Shown here in pieces: positions 13,830 through 21,072 of a DNA stretch of 24,976 bases. The DNA lies in the IMG/VR virus record IMGVR_UViG_3300005511_000854, positions 1 to 24,976 of that record; one strand, given 5' to 3'. Made by a program: the position numbers and the translations under genes. Position 1 is the first letter of the stretch; every line of letters starts with the position of its first letter. The notes beneath the pieces were generated by a model. That model was given only the letters and a program-made list of their open reading frames with translations, had not been told where the DNA came from and did no database searches. The stretch is from a virus.

Positions 13830-14591
13830 ATGGCCATGTACAATTTCGGTGCCGGGGTGCTGTGGGGCACCCCGACCTTTGATGCGACGGGCGCGGCGAT
13901 CGCCAATCCGACCCCGCTGATGCTCGCGGTAACGCAGGAAGTCTCGATCGACATCCAGGGCGACATCAAGGAACTCTATGGCTCCAACCAGTTCCCCGTC
14001 GCGGTCGGCCGCGGCAAGATGAAGATCACCGGCAAGTGCAAATACGGCCAGTTCAACGGCGCGGTGATGAACAGCCTGTTCTTCGGTCAGACGGTGACGT
14101 CGAGCCTCTACAGCATCGTCAATGACGTGACGGGGGCAGCCATTCCGGCAACGCCGTTCACGATCACCCCGACCGTGCCGGGCAGCGGCACCTGGGCGGG
14201 CGACCTGGGCGTGCGGGATGCCACCGGCAATCCGATGACGCGTGTCGCCTCCGCCCCCACCGCCGGCCAGTATAGCGTTACTGCCGGCGCGTATCTGTTC
14301 GCGGCCGCCGACACCGGCAAGGTGGTCTTCATCAGTTATAGCTACTCGGCGACCTCCACCGTCGCGAAGACCTCGGTGGTGCAGAATATCCAGATGGGCC
14401 AGGCGCCGACCTTCCGCGCCGACTTCTTCAACCAGCTGGGCGGTAACGGGCTGGCATTGACCTTGTTCGCCTGCGTCTCGAACAAGCTCGCGCTGCAGAC
14501 CAAGATCGACGACTTCATGATCCCGGAACTCGATTTCTCGGCATTCGCCGATCCGTCGGGCAACGTACTGAAATGGGGATCGGCGCAGTAA
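13830..14591 (+). CDS. Major tail protein (tail tube), 253 aa
   Basis: The tail-tube protein polymerises into the conduit for DNA. The call is based on position before the tail chaperones and on composition: a Gly/Ser/Thr-rich, all-beta protein. It opens 'MYNFGAGVLWGTPTFDATG' and contains 'TQEVSIDIQGDIKELYGSNQ' (residues about 34-53), which matches the tube proteins' 'v..vs.....e..eL.G.....v' pattern. An extended loop at about residues 105-175 ('TPFTITPTVPGSGTWAGD') may be a surface-exposed inserted part. The C-terminal 'IPELDFSAFADPSGNVLKWG' is typical of the family. I chose ATG 13830 with TGGAGAA upstream. Confidence 0.82.
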   Translation: MAMYNFGAGVLWGTPTFDATGAAIANPTPLMLAVTQEVSIDIQGDIKELYGSNQFPVAVGRGKMKITGKCKYGQFNGAVMNSLFFGQTVTSSLYSIVNDVTGAAIPATPFTITPTVPGSGTWAGDLGVRDATGNPMTRVASAPTAGQYSVTAGAYLFAAADTGKVVFISYSYSATSTVAKTSVVQNIQMGQAPTFRADFFNQLGGNGLALTLFACVSNKLALQTKIDDFMIPELDFSAFADPSGNVLKWGSAQ

Positions 14592-14592
14592 G

Positions 14593-14967
14593 ATGGCCAA
14601 GATCCATATCCTCGGGCGCGATTTCGCGATCGCGCCATACAAGCTCGGCGAGTTGCGTCGGGCCGCGCCATTCATCGACAACATCCAGCGGAAAACCGAC
14701 GGCAGCGGGTCGTTGTCCGACCTGATGGACTCGGCGGTCGACCTGCTCAACGTGCTGTCGATCGGGCTGGTCAAAGTCGATCCGATGCTGACGCCCGATT
14801 ATCTGGAGGCGAACGTATCGATGGACGAGTTCGTCGGATTGCAGACGGCCTTCGTGGACCTGAGCGAGGAATCGGGATTGCAACGCAAGGGGGAAGCACC
14901 GGCTCCCCCGGCGGCAATGCCGGAGGGAGCCTCGAGCGAGCACTCGCCGACCTCGTCCACGATCTGA
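14593..14967 (+). CDS. Tail assembly chaperone G, 124 aa
   Basis: It follows the major tail protein by one base and is of the usual gpG size. An N-terminal strand pair 'KIHILGRDFAIAPYKLGELR' and a helical body to residue 95 are followed by a low-complexity end, 'APAPPAAMPEGASSEHSPTS'. This last part is the region translated past the frameshift site. Chaperones of this type coat the tape measure and recruit tube subunits. The G and G-T ratio is set by ribosomal slippage at 14889-14895. Confidence 0.8.
   Translation: MAKIHILGRDFAIAPYKLGELRRAAPFIDNIQRKTDGSGSLSDLMDSAVDLLNVLSIGLVKVDPMLTPDYLEANVSMDEFVGLQTAFVDLSEESGLQRKGEAPAPPAAMPEGASSEHSPTSSTI
14889..14931 (+). promoter_or_regulatory. Programmed -1 frameshift signal in the tail chaperone gene
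   Basis: Within the gpG frame (AAG GGG GAA) the heptamer GGGGGAA (14889-14895) allows the P-site Gly tRNA to re-pair perfectly one base back; the A-site Glu tRNA would re-pair with a G.U wobble. Five bases later begins a strong stem-loop. GGCTCCC (14901-14907) plus CCGGC (14908-14912) pair with GCCGG (14919-14923) and GGGAGCC (14925-14931), with one bulged A and a six-base loop. Slip site, short spacer and hairpin match the lambda G/G-T arrangement. Confidence 0.75.
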
Positions 14968-15278
14968 TTGCCGCCGGAATCGAAGGTGGATCCAAGCGGG
15001 CGATCGAGGCGGAATGGGATTTGCTCGACGTCGAGGCGCAGTATCGCGTCTGGCGTCGAACCGGTCCACCGCTCAACATCGCCGCCGTCGCGATCGCGCG
15101 ATCATTGGGAGTCGATCTGGCTCCCGCGGAGCGCTCGCGCGAAAGCGAACCGCTCGACATCGAGCCTGACCGCCCGACCCTGGCCGGACTGGCCGCGAAT
15201 GTCGCGATGCCCGTCGCCGGCGGCGACACGCAAGCGGCATCGCGCGCCATCCTGATGAAATTGAAGGAGATGACATGA
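14895..15278 (+). CDS. T-frame extension of tail chaperone (expressed as G-T fusion, about 228 aa)
   Basis: This frame is -1 relative to gpG. It is open from well upstream of the slip site to TGA 15276-15278 and has no good independent start; TTG 15021 has no ribosome site. Shifting at 14889-14895 joins about 101 residues of G to 127 residues of T. The T part begins with a Gly-rich linker, then 'ALADLVHDLIAAGIEGG', and a conserved-looking 'AEWDLLDVEAQYRVWRRTG' segment reminiscent of C-terminal parts of alphaproteobacterial tail chaperones. The fusion would bind both the tape measure (T part) and the tail-tube subunits (G part). Its stop overlaps the tape-measure ATG. Confidence 0.72.
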   Translation, partial: STGSPGGNAGGSLERALADLVHDLIAAGIEGGSKRAIEAEWDLLDVEAQYRVWRRTGPPLNIAAVAIARSLGVDLAPAERSRESEPLDIEPDRPTLAGLAANVAMPVAGGDTQAASRAILMKLKEMT

Positions 15279-18214
15279 CCGACGCGGTGTTCATCCGGAT
15301 CGTCGCCGACACGTCCGGCGTGGGCGCCGCGTTGGAAGAGATCAAGAATGGCCTGGGTGACCTGAAGAGCGTCGTTCAAGGCATGGCCGAAGGCTTTGCC
15401 CAAGGCTTCGACGGCATTCGCAATGCCGCGGCGCTGGGCGAGCAAGCGATTGACGATTTCAACACCAGCCTGCGTGCCGCGAAGCCGGAGGAATTCGCCT
15501 CATCCCTCAGCAAGGCGACCCAAGCTGCCTCGGCGCATGCCAAGGCGATCAAGCAAACCGCTACCGAAGCGCGCACAGCCGCAAGCACCATCGCGGCTTT
15601 CGGCAGCGCGATCGGTGCGGCGTTCGCGATCGGCCAGCAATTGTTCGGCGCCGGCCAGAAAGTCGCCGAGATCGCCGTCGAAATGGGCAAGGCGGCCGAG
15701 GAAACCAATAAGTTTGCCCAGCGCCTAGGTATGCCGACGCGGCAGGTACAATTGCTGCAAGCAATGTCGAAGGCGACCGGCGCCGACTTCGATAAATTGT
15801 CCAACGGCACCGCCACCTTGGCAAAGAATTTCGCCAAGAGCCCCGAAGCCTTCAAAAAGCTCGGCATCGACATCAAGGCCGGGTCGGATCAAATGACGAT
15901 CCTGACCGCCGTCGCGGATAAGTTCGCCAAGACCGCCGACGGGCCGCAAAAGACCGCGACGGCATTCAAGCTGATGGGCAGTAGCGCGTCCGAGATGATC
16001 CCGTTCCTCAACCAGGGCGCGGGCGGGCTGGCCGAGCTCACGCAGAAGGCGCAGGAATATGGCGCCGTCAACGACGACGCGGTCCAAAAGGGAATGGCGC
16101 TCGCGGGCAGCGTCAACGAAGCCAAGCTCGCCTGGTCGGGTCTCAGCCAAACGCTAACCGCAGCTTTCGCTCCGGTGTTGAAGGAGGTCGTCGACGATTT
16201 CAATTCGATGGTCGCGGCCATCACCAAGTCGTACGAATCCGGCGGGGCGGCGAAGATCATCTTCGATGGCCTCTCGGAAGCATTCTCGGCCCTCATCCAG
16301 ATGGCGAGCGACCTGCTCGGCGGACTGGAAGGCCTGTTTCAGGTCACCGGCGGCGACAGCGTCGACTGGAGCAAGGAGATCAAGGATACGATCGACGAGG
16401 CCGTAGCCGGCTTCAAGGAGATGATCGTCCAGATCGTCTGGTTCGTCGCGAAAACCGAGGAGCAATATTACCTCTCCCGCTACCACACCGAGACATGGTG
16501 GGCAGGCGTCAAGCAGACATATGACGACTTCATGCTGGGCGTCGACGAAGTCGTTGCCAAGGTCCAGGTGCTCGGCATGGTCGTGCAGGAGGCGCTCAAC
16601 TTTCAGTGGGGCGATATTGCGGCGACCTGGGACAAGGGCATGGCACAGATCCAGGACGTCGTCGCGCGCCGGGGCGCAATGATCGCCGGCGAGGCTGCGA
16701 AGGCGAAGGCGGACGCTCGAATGAACCTGCTCGATGCAGCCATGGTCGGCATGAAATATACGGGCTGGTTCATGAACTTCATGAAGCCGGGGCCCCCGGC
16801 TTCCAAGGGCATCCAGTCGAGAACCGGCGACGGTGGCGGCGGCGATAGCAGAGGCAAATCGTCCAAGCCTAGCCCGGCCGCGAGCAACAAGAAGAGTGTC
16901 GTCGAGGAGGATCGCGCCGAACTGCAGGAAAGGCTGCTCGCTGAAGAGAATTGGGGCGCCAACGCGGCGCAGATCGAGCTCAATTTCTGGAAAGAGAAGC
17001 GAACCGCCGCCAATTTGGGCGCCAAGGACTTGGCGGCCATCGACAAGGAGATCCTGAAGGTCCGGCAAGCCGTCATGAAGGATGGCCAGCAGCAGGAGAT
17101 CGCCGGCATCAAGTCGACGCTTGCGATCGACATCGACGCCGCCAAGACGAAGATCGCTCTGGCCAAAGCCGGGCTGCAGGACAGACTCGACGCGATCGAC
17201 GAAGAGGAGCGCGCCGGCCGGATCAGTACGGTCCAGGCAATCACCGCGCGTGCCGAGCTCAACCGGCAACTCCGGGAGCAGGATAATGAGGCCGCGACGG
17301 CTGAGTATAAGGCGAAACTCAAGGCGTTGGACCAAGAGCTCAAGATCGCCTATCTGAGCCGTGACGTAGCGCTCGATCTCAAGCGGCAGAAAATCGAGCT
17401 CGAGAAGGAATATCAGAACCATATCCGTGTGTTGAACGCGCAGAACGCGACAGCGATGGCGAAGGATACCGCCGCTGCCGCCGACGCGGTCCGTGCCAAG
17501 TGGCAGAATGTTTTCCAACCGATCGTCCAGGCCTGGTCGCAGTCGATGCGCGGGATGCTCCAGGGAACCACCAATCTGCGCAAAGCCCTGCTGAGCATCG
17601 GCAGCGCGATCGAACAGGAAGCGTTCGAGTGGATCGAAAAGGCACTGACGCGGTTCTTGGTCGCGGAGGCCACTAAAACAGGCGCAGCCGAAGCAGGCGC
17701 CGCCGCGCGGAGCGGAATCGAGGAAGCGGCCTCCGTCAAGTCGATCGCCCTGAGCGCGATCACGGCGTTGAAGCAGATCGTCCACCAAGCCGCTGTCGCC
17801 GCTGCGGGTGCATATGCCGCGATTGCCCGCATTCCCTATGTCGGGCCGGTGCTGGCGCCCGCCGCGGCGGCCGCTGCGCTTTATGGGGTCTACGCGCTCG
17901 GCAAATCCGTCTTGAGCGCGGAGGGCGGCCTGGGCGAAGTACCCTCAGACGGCACATTGATCAGCGCGCACGCGCGCGAGATGGTGCTTCCAGCCAATCT
18001 CGCCGTGCCGCTGCGGCAGATGCTGCTGTCGGGTGGCGCGGCGAACAATGATCCGCCGCGCGCGGCAAACGATGGCGGTACCGCCTTCCACTACCATGAT
18101 CACGCCGGAACCCGCACGCCAGCCGACATCATGGCCAACCTCGACGCATTTGCCAGGACGATCAAGAGAGCCCACCGCGCCGGCAAGCTCGGCTTTGCAC
18201 TTCCAGCGAGCTAG
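15275..18214 (+). CDS. Tail tape measure protein, 979 aa
   Basis: It is the longest gene of the tail module together with the hub; its length sets tail length. Long helical, Ala/Lys/Gln-rich stretches cover residues 20-135 and 545-760 (coiled-coil-like, e.g. 'DRLDAIDEEERAGRISTVQA'). Hydrophobic segments lie around residues 105-120 and 825-880 ('LAPAAAAAALYGVYALGKS'), as expected for membrane-interacting tape measures. A Gly/Ser/Lys-rich linker lies at about 515-545. The C-terminus 'EGGLGEVPSDGTLISAHARE' followed by 'MVLPANLAVPLRQML' is the familiar ending of lambda-type tape measures. An AAGGAGA site (15264-15270) supports ATG 15275. The TAG stop shares the tetramer CTAG with the stop of the minus-strand gene beyond it. 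Confidence 0.92.
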   Translation: MTDAVFIRIVADTSGVGAALEEIKNGLGDLKSVVQGMAEGFAQGFDGIRNAAALGEQAIDDFNTSLRAAKPEEFASSLSKATQAASAHAKAIKQTATEARTAASTIAAFGSAIGAAFAIGQQLFGAGQKVAEIAVEMGKAAEETNKFAQRLGMPTRQVQLLQAMSKATGADFDKLSNGTATLAKNFAKSPEAFKKLGIDIKAGSDQMTILTAVADKFAKTADGPQKTATAFKLMGSSASEMIPFLNQGAGGLAELTQKAQEYGAVNDDAVQKGMALAGSVNEAKLAWSGLSQTLTAAFAPVLKEVVDDFNSMVAAITKSYESGGAAKIIFDGLSEAFSALIQMASDLLGGLEGLFQVTGGDSVDWSKEIKDTIDEAVAGFKEMIVQIVWFVAKTEEQYYLSRYHTETWWAGVKQTYDDFMLGVDEVVAKVQVLGMVVQEALNFQWGDIAATWDKGMAQIQDVVARRGAMIAGEAAKAKADARMNLLDAAMVGMKYTGWFMNFMKPGPPASKGIQSRTGDGGGGDSRGKSSKPSPAASNKKSVVEEDRAELQERLLAEENWGANAAQIELNFWKEKRTAANLGAKDLAAIDKEILKVRQAVMKDGQQQEIAGIKSTLAIDIDAAKTKIALAKAGLQDRLDAIDEEERAGRISTVQAITARAELNRQLREQDNEAATAEYKAKLKALDQELKIAYLSRDVALDLKRQKIELEKEYQNHIRVLNAQNATAMAKDTAAAADAVRAKWQNVFQPIVQAWSQSMRGMLQGTTNLRKALLSIGSAIEQEAFEWIEKALTRFLVAEATKTGAAEAGAAARSGIEEAASVKSIALSAITALKQIVHQAAVAAAGAYAAIARIPYVGPVLAPAAAAAALYGVYALGKSVLSAEGGLGEVPSDGTLISAHAREMVLPANLAVPLRQMLLSGGAANNDPPRAANDGGTAFHYHDHAGTRTPADIMANLDAFARTIKRAHRAGKLGFALPAS

Positions 18215-18837
18215 AGCGGGGTCCGCTTGGCGGCGCGGGCCGCGTCGCCCGCGCTCACCAGACGATCATATTCGTCGGTGGAGACAAGAAGGTCGCCCGC
18301 TCTGACGCTGCTAGCTACGGACTGATAATCGACCGTGAACCCGTTGCGTTTCCAAACGACGTGCTTCGCCAATACTGGAATCTTGCCGACGATCCGGCGA
18401 TCCTCGTCGGTCGAGGTCGGTTTACCGAACTTGGCGGTTAGCTGAGCGATGATATAAGCGGCCCCCTCATAGCCGGGTGTCGCAGCTCCTATCGCGATAA
18501 CCTTGTCGCTATCCTTCGAGAAATACACCATTATCATGTTGCCGGCACTGAGCTCGGGAGTCTGCTCGCGAGTGAAGACGACTGTCCCCTCCTTGAGTGC
18601 CGCCCAACCCAATTCATAGGGCTGCTGCACGCACGTCACCGGTTGATCCATTTCATAGGCTGGCACACCATCAGAACCCGCAGGGACACCCTCCATGTGT
18701 TGGCATTCCGGCAGCGTCACGGGCGCTCCCAGTTGCAGCCCAAACACCGACGGGAGCGTTTGTGCGTTTGCCGCACCGGCCGACAGGCAAGCCACGGGCA
18801 ATAACCATTTGATCTTGCGCTTTACCTTACCGACCAT
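18211..18837 (-). CDS. Secreted/periplasmic hypothetical protein (moron), 208 aa
   Basis: This gene is read against the tail operon. The N-terminus has a basic 'KVKRKIKW' followed by 'LLPVACLSAGAANA', a Sec signal peptide with probable signal peptidase I cleavage after ANA; the Cys inside it lacks a Leu at -3, so it is probably not a lipoprotein. The mature part starts 'LPSVFGLQLGAPVTLPEC', has a second Cys at about residue 67 ('DQPVTC'), and then mixed strands and helices ('AAYIIAQLTAKFGKPTSTDE'). Proteins with the opening 'GL.LG....LPEC' are found in many proteobacteria, but I know no function. GTG 18843 is an alternative start; I prefer ATG 18837. Likely expressed from the lysogen. Confidence 0.78.
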   Translation of the reverse strand: MVGKVKRKIKWLLPVACLSAGAANAQTLPSVFGLQLGAPVTLPECQHMEGVPAGSDGVPAYEMDQPVTCVQQPYELGWAALKEGTVVFTREQTPELSAGNMIMVYFSKDSDKVIAIGAATPGYEGAAYIIAQLTAKFGKPTSTDEDRRIVGKIPVLAKHVVWKRNGFTVDYQSVASSVRAGDLLVSTDEYDRLVSAGDAARAAKRTPL

Positions 18838-18964
18838 AACCACCCCGCCATGCGTGTTCCTTGAAGTGCGACGCTACCACCCGGCCCGCGCACCGCAAGT
18901 GGGGCTGCGCGTCGATAGATCGAAAACGGAGCAAAAAGCTTCCCACTTACAGGACGGAGGCGAC

Positions 18965-18992
18965 GCCTGCGTCACTAGGTGACCACGCAGGC
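18965..18992. other. Imperfect inverted repeat in the gap before the tail-tip genes
   Basis: GCCTGC (18965-18970) pairs with GCAGGC (18987-18992), and the inner GTCAC (18971-18975), TAG, GTGAC (18979-18983) is a perfect palindrome, leaving a three-base bulge CAC. It lies in the 284-nt space between the minus-strand secreted gene and the DUF2460 gene; no T-run follows on either strand. It could be an operator or part of a promoter region for either gene. No gene is supported in this gap. Confidence 0.4.
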
Positions 18993-19121
18993 CCCAACCT
19001 GCGGTTCTGAAATCGCGAACCGAAACGCATTGTGCGGAGCGCGTCAGCGACACCGCGACGGCGACGACCTTGTGCCCGGCCGCTCCCGAGGATCAGCGCA
19101 GCCATTCGATTGGAGACGAGA

Positions 19122-19778
19122 TTGCCCACGCTCTATCTACCGACACGCTGGCTCGTCACATCCGATCCGTCGATCGACGACCCAGACGTGTTTCCAACGC
19201 TGATCGGACAGTCGTTCCTGATCGCAAAGACGCCCACTTGGGCGACGAAGATCGCGACGGCATCGTCGGGCCGCGAGCGCCGGCGCAAGGCCTGGTCCTA
19301 TCCGCGCTGGCAGTTCAAGGTATCCTACGAGGTGTTGCGCGATCTCCCCGCCACGCCCGACCTCGAGCGACTGGCGGCGTTCTTCCTGCTGCACGGCGGG
19401 CAATATCAGGAATTCTTCTTCTTCGATCCAGGGGACAACTCCGTCACCGGACAGAAGTTCGGGATCGGCGACGGAGTAACAACCAAGTTCCAGCTTGTTC
19501 GGAGCATGGCGTTCGGCAGCGCGACCTTTTCCGAGCCGATCGGGAGCGTGCTGGGAACGCCGACCGTGTTTGCCGACGCCACGCCGATCGCGAGCTTCAC
19601 GGTTGGACCGCGCGGATCGATCACCTTCGCCAGCGCGCCCGCGACCGGGAAGATACTGACCTGGACCGGGCGCTTCATGTTCGTGTGTCGCTTCGACGAT
19701 GACGCACTCGAGCTCAACCAGATGATGCAGAGCCTGTGGTCGCAGGACGGGCTCTCCTTCACCACCACCAAGGCCTGA
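19122..19778 (+). CDS. DUF2460 tail-tip protein (distal tail-like), 218 aa
   Basis: Members of DUF2460 (Rhodobacter GTA Rcc01695 relatives) form the distal tail ring that joins tube to hub. Support: 'AWSYPRWQFKVSYEVLRD' (residues about 56-73), the diagnostic 'ERLAAFFLLHGGQYQEFFFF' followed by DPGD, then 'GIGDGVTTKFQLVR', and a C-terminal 'RFMFVCRFDDDALELNQM'. The start is TTG 19122, preceded by TGGAG at 19111-19115; the in-frame extension to 19032 is rejected because it is Arg-rich and unlike the family. Order DUF2460, DUF2163, NlpC/P60, hub is conserved in GTAs and many alphaproteobacterial phages. Confidence 0.88.
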   Translation: MPTLYLPTRWLVTSDPSIDDPDVFPTLIGQSFLIAKTPTWATKIATASSGRERRRKAWSYPRWQFKVSYEVLRDLPATPDLERLAAFFLLHGGQYQEFFFFDPGDNSVTGQKFGIGDGVTTKFQLVRSMAFGSATFSEPIGSVLGTPTVFADATPIASFTVGPRGSITFASAPATGKILTWTGRFMFVCRFDDDALELNQMMQSLWSQDGLSFTTTKA

Positions 19779-19780
19779 CC

Positions 19781-20647
19781 ATGAAAGCTGCATCGCCTGC
19801 GTTGATCGCCTTGCTTAACAGCGGCGAGGATTTCCAGATGGTCGATCTGTGGACGATCACGCTGGTCGGCGGCGCCGTCATCAGATGGTCGGGCGGTGAT
19901 GTCCCGATCGTATCGGGCGGTCATGTCTATGCACTCGGTCCGCTGATCGAGCGGCAGGATATCAGCGAGAAGATCGGGCTCGACGTCACGACCGTCGACA
20001 TGGCGATCACCGCTAATCCGGACGATCTGATCAATGGCGTGCCGATCATCCCGTTCATCCGGGGACATGGATTCGATGGCGCGAATGTCCGGCTTGATCG
20101 TGCCTTCCTGACCGATTGGAGCTTGCCAGTGGTCGGCACGGTGCTGAGGTTTTCGGGACGCGTTACCGCGATCAGCGCGATCACGGGCGACGGCGCCACA
20201 ATCACGGTGTCGTCCTGGACCGTATTGCTCAACGCCAACATGCCGGCCAACCTTTATCAGGCGGCCTGTCTGCATGCGGTCTACGATGCCGGCTGCGCGC
20301 TTAATCCGACCGCCTTCGCGGTCACCGGCACAATCGGCGCATCGCCGGCGCCGACGCTCACAATGTTCGACACCAGCCTGACGCCGCCGGCCAATGATTT
20401 CGCGCAAGGGCGGATCGTGTTCACATCCGGACCGAATACCGGCGTCTCTGCGACAATCATGGCCAACGACGGTGCGGGCCTGTTCCAACTCGTCTCGCCC
20501 CTCCCCGCTTTGCCGGTCGCCGGCAACACCTTCACCGCCTATCCGGGGTGCGATCTGACGCAGAGCCGGTGTTCCGTCCGCTTCAACAATCTCGGGCGGT
20601 TCAAGGCGACGCCGTACGTCCCGGTGCCGGAAACGGCGTTCGGATGA
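19781..20647 (+). CDS. DUF2163 / BR0599-type tail-tip protein, gpL-like with four cluster cysteines, 288 aa
   Basis: This is a DUF2163 N-terminal domain with a BR0599-type C-terminal domain, equivalent to Rhodobacter GTA Rcc01696 and related to lambda gpL. Family segments are 'KAASPALIALLNSGEDFQMV' at the N-terminus and 'YPGCDLTQSRCSVRFNNLGR' near the C-terminus. It has Cys163, Cys172, Cys257 and Cys264: spacing of 9 within the first pair and 7 within the second. As I recall, this equals the spacing of the [4Fe-4S] ligands in lambda gpL, so an iron-sulfur cluster is likely. An insertion of about 60 residues between the pairs (about 178-245) looks like a small beta domain. ATG 19781 is chosen over upstream starts, which overlap DUF2460. 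The ATG of the next gene overlaps its stop. Confidence 0.88.
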   Translation: MKAASPALIALLNSGEDFQMVDLWTITLVGGAVIRWSGGDVPIVSGGHVYALGPLIERQDISEKIGLDVTTVDMAITANPDDLINGVPIIPFIRGHGFDGANVRLDRAFLTDWSLPVVGTVLRFSGRVTAISAITGDGATITVSSWTVLLNANMPANLYQAACLHAVYDAGCALNPTAFAVTGTIGASPAPTLTMFDTSLTPPANDFAQGRIVFTSGPNTGVSATIMANDGAGLFQLVSPLPALPVAGNTFTAYPGCDLTQSRCSVRFNNLGRFKATPYVPVPETAFG

Positions 20648-21072
20648 CGCGCGCGGATGTGGTGCGCGAAGCACTCGGTTGGGAGGGAACGCCATACCAT
20701 CATCGGGCGCGGTTGCGCGGCGTGGGGGTAGACTGCGCGATGCTGCCGGCGGCGGTCTTTGAAGCGGTTGGGCTGATCCCGCGGGTCGAGCCTGATTACT
20801 CGCCGCAATGGATGCTGCATCGTGACGAGGAGCAGTTCCTGGGCTGGGTCACGCGGTTCGCGCGCGAGATCCCGCGCGCGACCGTCGGACCCGGCGACCT
20901 CGCGATCTGGAAGTATGGCCGCTGCTATTCGCATGCGGCGATCGTCATCGACCTGCCCGACGTGCTGCACGCGGTGATCCGTGGCGGCGGCGTCGTGCGC
21001 GGCAATGCCGACCGCGACGAGGAGCTGCGCTCCCGGCCGGTCAAATTCTTCACCTTGTTCGAGGACCAATGA
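20644..21072 (+). CDS. NlpC/P60 family peptidase of the tail tip, 142 aa
   Basis: Cysteine peptidase that cleaves peptidoglycan stem peptides, placed at the tail tip to help DNA entry (gpK/Rcc01697 equivalent). Catalytic Cys31 is in 'RGVGVDCAMLPAAVFE', His97 in 'GRCYSHAAIVID' and the third residue is probably His109 in 'VLHAVIRGG'. The conserved 'VGPGDLAIWK' strand precedes the His. Length matches the minimal domain without extra modules. The ATG overlaps the stop of DUF2163 and its own stop overlaps the hub start, so the tail-tip genes are translationally coupled. Confidence 0.9.
   Translation: MTRADVVREALGWEGTPYHHRARLRGVGVDCAMLPAAVFEAVGLIPRVEPDYSPQWMLHRDEEQFLGWVTRFAREIPRATVGPGDLAIWKYGRCYSHAAIVIDLPDVLHAVIRGGGVVRGNADRDEELRSRPVKFFTLFEDQ

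Noticed and set aside
16154-17788. 544-aa open frame on the minus strand inside the tape measure gene
   Set aside because: It is a shadow frame produced by high GC in the third position of the tape-measure codons; no ribosome site and no recognisable motif.
19406-20695. 429-aa minus-strand open frame across DUF2460 and DUF2163 genes
   Set aside because: Antisense to two well-supported genes, Arg/His/Asp-rich as expected of a mirror frame.
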